Shown: in pieces, positions 42,690 to 51,194 of the stretch
Layout of the letters: every line of letters starts with the position of its first letter
Position numbering within the stretch: the first letter of the stretch is position 1
DNA from: Morinoia aosen
Lineage: Eukaryota; Arthropoda; Malacostraca; Amphipoda; Talitridae
Assembly (NCBI GenBank): GCA_030386875.1
Contig: CM059559.1
Location: 66,788,392-66,852,391 of the forward strand
Length of the DNA: 64,000 nucleotides
Direction: 5' to 3'
Notes under the pieces: generated by a model
Databases searched by the model: none
What the model saw: the letters and a program-made list of their open reading frames with translations, nothing else
What the model was told of the DNA's origin: nothing
Translations under genes and position numbers: made by a program

Positions 42690-44846
42690 GAAAACTCGAT
42701 CATTGACTTCTAGTCCTTCGAAATTTCCGATGATAAAGCATAAAAAATAATTTTACATATTATCTTCAAAACTATGGCAAAAATCGAAAAAGTCACACAG
42801 ATGAAATGTGTTTCATTTGAAAAGTTACATATTTTGGTCAAATATCGGATCGATCGGTTCATAAACAAAAAATCGCTCAGATGATCCTCTTAATTTACCC
42901 AAAACTTTTCAAAAAAATAGTTGGAAGAATGAAACTGGTGGGGGGTTTGATGCATGCAGTGTATTCACTGCGTCTAATGTCCCAATTAATACTAATTCCA
43001 GTATGGCTAGTCATGAAGTGAAAATATGCCATGTGCACAGAATCTTCAGCAAAGCTAACACATGAAACATAAAATGCGAAAAACGTGATAACGTTTTTAT
43101 TATGCTGTAGATTGTACTATATATTTCCAGAACTTTACTTTTCATGTGAGGAATATAGTTTCCTGGATAAAATAATTTGCATAAAGATCATAGGCTATAC
43201 CTAACAACGTACGTAGAGTTCATCCATTTTATATTTCTTTTGGATAGGCTAAAAAACTAAATACAGGAAGCGGGAAAAAATATTACATAGATCTGCATTT
43301 TTCTTCCCGAAATTTTTTACTCGGTTTTCAACAATTATTTATGTATTGTGAACATTAGTTATGTATACCTCGACTTCAATTTTGTCGGGCACAGCGCTAT
43401 GCGTGTTTGTTTGAGTTATTCATTTATCAACCATTTGAAATATACTTTGTACTTTAATAGAATGATGTGATTTTGTACACATTTTCGAAATAAAAGTGTT
43501 GTTAAGAATGATTAATTTTGCGAATTAAAGCTGAGAATTTGGGAAAAATTTGAATTGTGTGTAATAAATTTTGTGCTTACTTAAAAATTTGTTCGTTGAA
43601 ATATCTTAGTAAATTCCAGCAGTACAGATGGGTCGCTTCAACATGTATGTTACATGTCTGTATGTTTGGGCTCAACAAATGTTATGTGTAGCGATAAGCT
43701 GTATTGGTTCTAGCGATGTCTGCTTGTATTGAGTTAGCAAGAATTTTATGGTGTGGGCAATTTTCGAGAGGCCGCGGACGGACTCTCGGGACGAGAAATT
43801 TAATCAGCTACACACTTGAGACGCTCGAAAGTGCCGACGCTGTGGTCCAGCAGCGCCGCAGGGTTGACAGAGATATATCGCTACACTTAAGCTACGAGGG
43901 TGGACATAGCAACGGTTTCGGATGTTTTAAGACTTGGATAGGGCGGGACTTGATGCGTTCTCGGCCAAAGAGCTTTAGCCAATAAGGAACAGTGATACCA
44001 GGAAAGGGAAATTCGAAGGCCTGAAGCCACGTATAATACAGCAAAAGCAACGCACAGGCGGAGCTTCAAACATTACGTACGGACTTCGAAACAGTTAATT
44101 GGCTGTACGAAAAGTAGGAAATCGCTCTCTCCCAGACATTTTGGTAGAAGCTAATGAAATAATTTCAGTTCGGCGCAGAGGATCGTCGGAGAAAGTACGT
44201 GTTATAAATAGGAGGTGGTGGAGATAAAGTCACTCTAAAAGAAAAATGCCAATCTGAAATAATGTGACAGTGTATTTTGAATAAAGGAAGTTGAACTTAT
44301 CAAAATTCCTCTTCTTTTTCAATAGAGTACATATTCTCCGTTTTTTTTTGTGCAGAGGGAAAATTAAAAACCCAACCAAATCGTAGGAGTCATTTAATGG
44401 AACATGGAGATGCCACATTAGATGGGAGGGTAAGAGAGATGTAGTTTCCTTTGGAAAATATATTTTTGAAATAAAATATTGTGAGAAATTAATGTCATTC
44501 AGTGAGGTAATAATTGAGATATTTTCAGGAAACGTTATTGGCCCGATTAAAAAAGTAATAAGTTAAAAATTTTGTCTTAACAGGCGTGAAGGATTGATCT
44601 GCTCGGATGAAAAGGGGATCGACGTGTGAATATACTGAAGCGGAATGAGCAGTATAACGTCATCAATAGCATTATCCTGTTGATCAGTCTAATGCGAAAC
44701 TAGGCTAAGTGAATTAGGTTAAACATTATTGTACGCCCTAGAATAATGTAATGGTAGGATGCCCTAGAAGTCGCTGAACTTATTCGGGCCCACAGGTAGC
44801 TATACTCAACTTTGACCATTGTATTAGACTTAAGAAACATTATACC
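42690..44846. other. AT-rich stretch, nothing recognised
   Basis: Only short frames (longest 93 codons at 43704-43985, no motif). No LTR, inverted repeat or tandem array was seen by eye. It ends at the BEL-2 target duplication TCTGT (44847-44851). Confidence 0.55.
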
Positions 44847-44851
44847 TCTGT

Positions 44852-45856
44852 TAAAGAAAACAAAATAATCTCAATACGTAGAAGCTCATTCACTGGTAGG
44901 CTGCTCTAGTCACGTGAATTTTCCAGTCTACTTCTGTTCCGACTGAACGCTGTAGAACAATCCATCTTATAAATCTCTCTCAAGCCCTACCAGCAGAACA
45001 CCTTTCACCGAGCAGCTGCCTCGTGCCTTTACTCGTAGCCTATACTTTCATCGGTACTTCAACGTGGTTTCCCGGGGTATTTCCGACCGCTCTCCTTCGG
45101 CTACGATGAGCGTGAGCATCTTCCTCTGCGTCGGCAACTTGATGGCAGCTGAGGTTAGTTCACGTAGACTTGGCGCACGTCTACCAGTGATTTAGCTGTC
45201 ATTGAGCTTCTATAAGATCCGCTCCCGTAAATTTACCTGGTGAAATATAACTATAACTTACCTTGAGCCTTAGGTGCATAACTATAACTATAACTTACCT
45301 TGAGCCTTAGGTGCATAACTATAACTATAACTTACCTTGAGCCTTAGGTGCATAACTATAACTATAACTTACCTTGAGCCTTAGGTGCATAACTATAACT
45401 ATAACTTACCTTGAACCTTAGGTGCATAACTATAACTATAACTTACCTTGAACCTTAGGTGTATAACTATTAACTTATACCTTGAACCATAACGATATAA
45501 CTATTAACTTATAACTAGAACTATAACTATAACTTAACCTATAACGAAAACTATTACGTAACTTTATAACCATCTTCCTACAGCGATTCCAATAAAGGAA
45601 TAATTTCGTTGAGGTGAAATTAACGATTTTTCTTTCTATTTTCACCAGGGCACGATTAACTGAAGTGGCCCGAGAAGATCGCGCCTACTGATCTTCTCCA
45701 CTTGGTGGCCGTATGCAGCGTCGTCCAAATCTAACGAGCTGCGGGCAATATCTATGTTGTCTACCTGATTATTCGCCTCTTAAACTGTAACTTTACGCGA
45801 ATAAATTCTCCCGGCCATCAAGGTTTATTTTCTCCATTTCGCCTAGTTTTTCGTAT
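44852..45856 (+). repeat. BEL-2 5' LTR (1005 bp)
   Basis: It starts TAAAGAAAACAAAATAATC and ends CCTAGTTTTTCGTA, so it has TA...TA rather than TG...CA ends. The boundaries are supported by the TCTGT duplication and by a TGG-start primer site immediately after. It lacks about 137 bp (after GAGCGTGAGCATCTT) and 12 bp (GGAACTCCCTAC) present in the 3' LTR. Confidence 0.88.
45244..45465 (+). repeat. 37-bp tandem repeat in the BEL-2 5' LTR (6 units)
   Basis: The units are built of ATAACTATAACTATAACTT plus ACCTTGAGCCTTAGGTGC. The first is partial; the first four have GAGCC and the last two GAACC. The same count and order of variants appear in the 3' LTR at about 62764-62985. A degenerate continuation (AACTATTAACTTATA) follows. 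Confidence 0.9.
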
Positions 45857-45874
45857 GGTGGCCAGTATGGGGAG
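45857..45874 (+). promoter_or_regulatory. BEL-2 primer binding site
   Basis: TGGTGGCCAGTATGGGGA starts at the first base after the LTR, where a tRNA 3' end (complement of TGG) would prime minus-strand synthesis. I do not assign the tRNA. Confidence 0.7.
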
Positions 45875-46030
45875 CTAATCTATGTATGTTTAACCAGTTA
45901 CAGGTTGCCGAGGTTTGAGGTTGGCGGTGGCGTCGCAGCTGCCGGTGTCGGTGTTCTCTTATTTCAAACTTTTAAATTTATAAATTATTACCTGTACTAA
46001 TTAAAACTTGTCTCTACTAATAACGTAAAA

Positions 46031-46505
46031 ATGTCGGTGGCTAGCCCGAAAAGTGTCTCTCCTAATATTACAGGCCTGACCAGGAATAGAGGCTACCTCA
46101 GACAAAAAATAACCAAACTTTCTTCCAGGGTTCCTGCAGAGCTCGATACTGCTAGTACTGAGCAGAAACGGGTGCTTCTCGAGCGTCTGAAAGCTCTACA
46201 GTTAGAGCTAAAGGCTCTTGACAGAGAAGTACTAACCCTTCTTATTCGTAAAAATGCGTCAGAGGAAGAACTAAACAAAAACTTCGAGGAAGAGGAGCAG
46301 TACGATGAGTGTTTGGCCTTGGACATTTACAAGCTTCAGTCCAGCCTCGAGAGTGCCGTGAGTCCCGGGGCACCGGCCAGCGCGGTTCCACCAGCGATGG
46401 GCGCCGCCGCTCTACCAGGGGACCCTACGATGTCTCGGCCGAAGCTTACGCTACCAGAGGTACAGTTGCCCGTATTTGCTGACCCTAAAAAAGATAACCT
46501 TGAAA
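46031..46505 (+). pseudogene. BEL-2 gag, N-terminal part (interrupted by LINE-B)
   Basis: The ATG at 46031 opens about 158 residues: a basic start, R-G-Y-L-R-Q-K-I-T-K-L, a leucine-rich coiled coil (L-L-E-R-L-K-A-L-Q-L-E-L-K-A-L-D-R-E-V), an acidic stretch, a Pro/Ala linker and the start of the DUF1759-type domain (L-T-L-P-E-V-Q-L-P-V-F-A-D-P). At about 46500 it runs into the (GAAA)n tail of LINE-B, and the final residues up to a stop at 46546 are LINE sequence. Gag resumes at about 55356. Upstream is a 174-bp leader from the primer site. Confidence 0.88.
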
Positions 46506-46547
46506 GAAAGAAGAAAGAAAGAAAGAAAACAGTTTATTTCCAATAGA

Positions 46548-46567
46548 GATTGTACAATATTACAATC
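46548..46567 (-). other. LINE-B 3'-terminal hairpin 1 (long copy)
   Basis: GATTGTACAATATTACAATC: stem GATTGTA/TACAATC. Relative to copies 1 and 3 the fourth pair is T-A instead of G-C, changed on both sides. Confidence 0.75.
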
Positions 46568-46614
46568 ATTGGTTTTTAAATATCTTAAAATTAATATACT
46601 TAGATGATACACAC

Positions 46615-46638
46615 ACACGAGTATTGAAAAACTCGTGT
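46615..46638 (-). other. LINE-B 3'-terminal hairpin 2 (long copy)
   Basis: ACACGAGT, an 8-base loop ATTGAAAA, then ACTCGTGT: a perfect 8-bp stem. The same stem is at 10869-10892 and, in the other orientation, 29666-29689. It overlaps a CA-rich run. Confidence 0.7.
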
Positions 46639-48227
46639 CACTAGTCGAAAAGAAATGATTGAGGGCGATGAACTCCTAATCTAGCTTAATCTACATTTGA
46701 TAATACATGTAATGATAATTATAAGAGATAACACAATTTCATGGACGATGCATTTTCATTGTGAGGTGAAAACACTTTTGACAGTTTACATGTACATGAC
46801 ATAAAACTTCGCAATTCTTGACGCCGGGAAATAATATATGAAATCGCTTGTTTCGGTCAATGTTCACAAGTGTCGTTTTAAGGAAGCATGAAAAAAAAAT
46901 ATATAAATATATATCCATATGCACACATATGTAAATATACGTATGCATGCGTGTGCATATCCATACACACACACACAAATACATATATACATATAAGCAT
47001 GAGGACCAAGAAGATTATAAGTTTTGTATTACTGATTCAACAATTTTAACATAACGGTCATTAGTTAACAAGCATTTTATATAAATATAAATGGATGATC
47101 GTACAACAAAAGTATAGTTTTTACATGAATGCTTTACAATACTAAAGAGATGACGAGTTAGGTAATGTTACAAGTTGAGTGTGCACAGAAAAAAGACCAT
47201 TATCTCTGGTAAAATGCTAGTTGTCAGTCTAGTATACACATATGTGCACGTATACATGTAAATATATACACATACACATGCACACATATACCCACGCACA
47301 TACTTACACCAAACTCGTAAGCAAACACAAATGCATTTCTATGCATCGAGGCAATACACACGCATTCTACAGAGTGTCATACGCATAGCGTGGACACGTA
47401 CACATATATATATAAGCATGTGCGCAAATGTCAGCGTAAACTAGTTCGTATAAACCAGAATTCCAATCGAGGGAAACGGAGAAAATATCTTTTATTATAG
47501 CATGAATTTTATAATATTTCGTACTAAAAATAGTGGCACAAAACAGTCCACTTAAGTCGGAAACATGAAAACGATTGTGGGACGTGAATAAGAAAGAAAA
47601 CATTAATGTCCTATAAAGGTTTCATATTAGAAAAAAAAAATCACATTATCTTTGAAATATGGCGCAAATTGTCGGCAGTTGATAAACAAACATAGGTATC
47701 ACATTATTATAAGCATATAACTATAAGCCGAATAAGTATATTACTGCAGTATTAATGGATGATCACACAACGAATTTATTTTTTTTACATGGATGCTTTA
47801 CAATTTCATATTAGAAAAAAACACATTATTTTTTTTAATATGGTGCAGAATGTCGGCAATTGATCAATTCACACACACACATAGGTACCATGTCGGTCTA
47901 GTTTGATGCTTGCACAGAAACGGAGAGGAATGACATAAAATGCACCTTCGACTGGTTGATCTACTCTAGTGCACACAGTTGTACGTGCACACATATACAC
48001 ACCCATATGCGCACATACACCTATATACGTACACACATATACAAGTAAGCATGTTTGCAAATGACAACGTATAGGCGGTCAAATCATAATACCTACGCAT
48101 ACTTCAAGACTGTTGTGTGATGTCTTGAATTATAAAACAATGAGCGAGGGAGATTGTTCAGCAAGGGAGATACCAGGGAAATGAGATTCGTCAGTACTCA
48201 TTCAGTATGTTCTGTAATTAAGGATTA
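46639..48227 (-). repeat. LINE-B 3' UTR rich in CA/TA/CATA microsatellite
   Basis: It contains many stretches such as ACACACATATGT, CATACACACACACA and CACATACACATGCACACATA. It is shared in order with 10893-12541 and 26698-29650. Open frames here are low-complexity and I do not call them genes. Confidence 0.8.
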
Positions 48228-51194
48228 TTATTGAGACACAAGATGACGAGTTATTTTGGCTTTAAATTCTCTCGGTCTTTGAGGGACTTTAATACTCAGG
48301 GGAAGTTTGTTCCACAGTAAGGCGCCTGATATGGACAGAGCCTTCTGCCCTAAGTGAGATGAACGATAGTTGACTAAGACATTATTGTTTCTGTTCGGTT
48401 TTTGATTGGTTACAGTGGGTGGATGGAAACGCACTATCTCAGCATTGCTCTGAGGAAGATATAACGAGGAGAATACGTATTGGGCCTTCTGCATGAGGAG
48501 CCTTTCTTGGATAGGGATCCAGCCGAGTTTATTGAGGAGAGGGGTTACGTGATCACTTCTTTTGAAATTACCGTTGCATACCACCTTGGCTGCAAAATTC
48601 ATGCATTTTTGTAAGTCCCTTTTAAGGTATTGAGGTAAGTCTCCCCATACTAGGCTGCAGTAGTCAATGCGCGATAACACAAGGGATTGAATGGCTAATA
48701 ATCTGGATTTTTCGTCTAGCATACTTTTTATACGATGAAAAAACATTAAAGTTCCGTAGATTTTGTTGCAAGTAGTCTCAACGTGAGATTTGAAGGACAT
48801 ATTTCTATCGAACCAGATACCCAGATTTTTAACTTTTTCTGATGCATTAATTTTATCATTTCCAACTACAAGAGTAAGATCTGAAGTTTTTTTAATTGCA
48901 TCTTTGGATCCAAAAATAATGCATTGTGTTTTATTAGCATTTAATTTCAGACCATTTCGGTCGTACCATGATTTCAGGCTAGTCAGTAAAGTTTCGGCTT
49001 TAATTTGCGTCTGTGGTATTTCCGATACAGAACTTGTTATTGCAATTTGAACATCATCTGCATACATTGAGATCCGTGTGTCAGAAGGCATTGGAGGGAA
49101 ATCATTAATGAAAATAGAAAACAGTAGTGGACCAAGAATGGATCCTTGGGGAACACCAAAATTGTTTTGAGTGAATGGGGACAATTTGTTTTCTATGCGG
49201 ACTGCATGAGATCGATTTGACAAGTAACTTTCAAACCATTGCGTGTCTATTCCCAAGTTCAGTATTTTACGTAGAAGTCTATCATGTTCGACGCTATCGA
49301 ACGCCTTAGAGAGATCGAGTAGCAGCAAGAGTGTTACATTCTTTTGATCAATGTCATTGTATATTTTTTCAGATATATTGAGCAGAGCGTCTTGAGTGCT
49401 AGTATTTCTTCTATAGGCATATTGATTTTGGTTGAGTAAATTTGACTCGTCCAGGTGAAATGACAGTTGATTTGTCACCACTTTCTCCAATAGTTTGGAC
49501 ATGACAGGCAAAAGACTGATGGGCCTGTAGTTTGATGCTGTATTTAAGTCACCACTTTTGTGCAACGGTCTAATAATGGAGTGTTTCCATTGGTTTGGAA
49601 ATGTGTTGGTTACTATTGATGTATTAATTATCAGACGAATCCATGGTGCTGTAACAGGGAAACTGTCTTTGATATATTGAAGACTGATACCATCATGTCC
49701 AACTGCCTTTGTGTTTTTTAGTGAGTATAAGATGTTTCGTAACTCCGGTAAATCGACAGGGCGTGGTCTCCACTTGACATCAGTCCTCGAGGGTGCAGTG
49801 GGGCATGAATTTTCAATTGTCGTTTCATCTGGATTGGTGCACACCTCACTGAAAACTTGAGCCCCTACTTTTGAAAAGAATGTGTTGAAATCCGTGGCTG
49901 TTGCCAAGGGATTTTCAAAATTACTTATGCGATCTAAATTTTTATATGAGGCTACCTCACTAATGATTTCCCAAGTTCGCTTCGGGTTATTTTTAGCCGT
50001 TATCAGTGCCTGGTGGAAATGAGTTTGTTTCGCTTCAGTGATTTTCTTTCGAAGAATTTTTTCATGTTCTTTATATCTCTTGTATAAGGTACTGTTTGAT
50101 CTATTGTTTTTGTACTCTCGCAAGTTAGCTTTCTTTATTCTGCTCATCTCTTTAACCTCGTCAGTAATCCAAACAGTCCGTTTTGGCTTGGTTTTTTTGG
50201 TGACGTAAGGTGCACATTCATCGAGAGCTGCTGTGAAGTTCTCGTTGAAGATTGACACTTGTATGTCAACATCGTCAGATTGCATCATTTTCTGGAATTC
50301 GGTAGACCTATCGAGTAGTTTTTCTTGAAATAGTTCTGCTGAATAGTGCCTTTTCGAGCGATAGGTCATTAAGCGGTATTTTTGTCTTTCCTTCGCAATA
50401 TTAATTTCACATTCTATAGAGTGGTGATCGGAAATAGAAGGAGATATTACTGTACTAAGTATTGCGGTGGGATTATTTGTGATTGCTAGATCGAGGAGAG
50501 TTGCAGAGACTTTAGTGATGCGAGTCGGTTCTTTGACCATTTGTGATAAGCTTAGTTTATACAATAGTTTGCTTAGCTGATTATTTTTGTCCGTTAGGTC
50601 AACATTGAAATCTCCGAAAGCAAAGAATGATTTTTTTGCCTGAAGGATATCTTTGAAGGTTTCCTCAATGAAATCTAGTGTTTGATTTAGGGGAGACGAT
50701 GGGTGCCGGTAAAGGCTGCCAATGATTATTGATTTGTGTTTATTTATTTGCACTTCTAACCAAACCATTTCAATGCCTTCGCAAACTTTATTAGCTAGTA
50801 GTGAAGATGTTGAGTACATTTCTTTCACAAAAATACAAGATCCACTGCCTCTGCTGGTTTTAGCGCCATCGTAGCGGTACAACACGTAATCAGGAATGTT
50901 AAAAAATGAACTTTGGGTTCGTGAATCAAACCATGTTTCTGAGACACACAAAATGTCAATTTTTTCAGTGACCAACATTACTCTGATTTCATCCAATTTA
51001 CCATTCAGGCTTCGAGCATTTACGTGCTTGATGTTGATTTTACCTATATTAGCACTCTTTTTAAAGGTAGTGAAGTTACTATCTCGATGGGATCGTTCAG
51101 GGGATTTATCGATTTTGTCTAAGTTGCCCAGGGTGTTTGGCCCAGCATCTGCTATGTAAGAAAGTCTACTATTTGGCTGGGCAGCGGCACTCTG
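48228..51194 (-). CDS. LINE-B ORF2: APE endonuclease and reverse transcriptase
   Basis: The frame is open from the codon after the ORF1 stop (51195-51197) to 48228. The endonuclease begins with I-N-I-K-H-V-N-A-R-S-L (Asn motif, about 51040-51008) and continues with V-S-E-T-W, F-G-D-F-N-V-D-L and S-I-S-D-H-H-S. The RT has S-N-Y-R-P-I-S-L-L-P, L-L-D-L-S-K-A-F-D, N-N-F-G-V-P-Q-G-S-I-L-G-P-L-L-F and S-M-Y-A-D-D-V (about 644 codons after 50996). The C-terminus has R-S-S-H-L-G-Q-K and L-L-W-N-K-L-P. No AUG lies between the UGA and the Asn motif; the first AUG (I-R-V-M) is after it. The protein would nick DNA and copy element RNA at the target. All catalytic boxes look intact. Whether it is made as an ORF1 fusion or separately is unknown. 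Confidence 0.9.
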   Translation of the reverse strand, partial: QSAAAQPNSRLSYIADAGPNTLGNLDKIDKSPERSHRDSNFTTFKKSANIGKINIKHVNARSLNGKLDEIRVMLVTEKIDILCVSETWFDSRTQSSFFNIPDYVLYRYDGAKTSRGSGSCIFVKEMYSTSSLLANKVCEGIEMVWLEVQINKHKSIIIGSLYRHPSSPLNQTLDFIEETFKDILQAKKSFFAFGDFNVDLTDKNNQLSKLLYKLSLSQMVKEPTRITKVSATLLDLAITNNPTAILSTVISPSISDHHSIECEINIAKERQKYRLMTYRSKRHYSAELFQEKLLDRSTEFQKMMQSDDVDIQVSIFNENFTAALDECAPYVTKKTKPKRTVWITDEVKEMSRIKKANLREYKNNRSNSTLYKRYKEHEKILRKKITEAKQTHFHQALITAKNNPKRTWEIISEVASYKNLDRISNFENPLATATDFNTFFSKVGAQVFSEVCTNPDETTIENSCPTAPSRTDVKWRPRPVDLPELRNILYSLKNTKAVGHDGISLQYIKDSFPVTAPWIRLIINTSIVTNTFPNQWKHSIIRPLHKSGDLNTASNYRPISLLPVMSKLLEKVVTNQLSFHLDESNLLNQNQYAYRRNTSTQDALLNISEKIYNDIDQKNVTLLLLLDLSKAFDSVEHDRLLRKILNLGIDTQWFESYLSNRSHAVRIENKLSPFTQNNFGVPQGSILGPLLFSIFINDFPPMPSDTRISMYADDVQIAITSSVSEIPQTQIKAETLLTSLKSWYDRNGLKLNANKTQCIIFGSKDAIKKTSDLTLVVGNDKINASEKVKNLGIWFDRNMSFKSHVETTCNKIYGTLMFFHRIKSMLDEKSRLLAIQSLVLSRIDYCSLVWGDLPQYLKRDLQKCMNFAAKVVCNGNFKRSDHVTPLLNKLGWIPIQERLLMQKAQYVFSSLYLPQSNAEIVRFHPPTVTNQKPNRNNNVLVNYRSSHLGQKALSISGALLWNKLPLSIKVPQRPREFKAKITRHLVSQ

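Noticed and set aside
45244..45465. CRISPR-like array (37-bp units)
   Set aside because: No spacers; simple tandem repeats inside an LTR of a eukaryotic retrotransposon.
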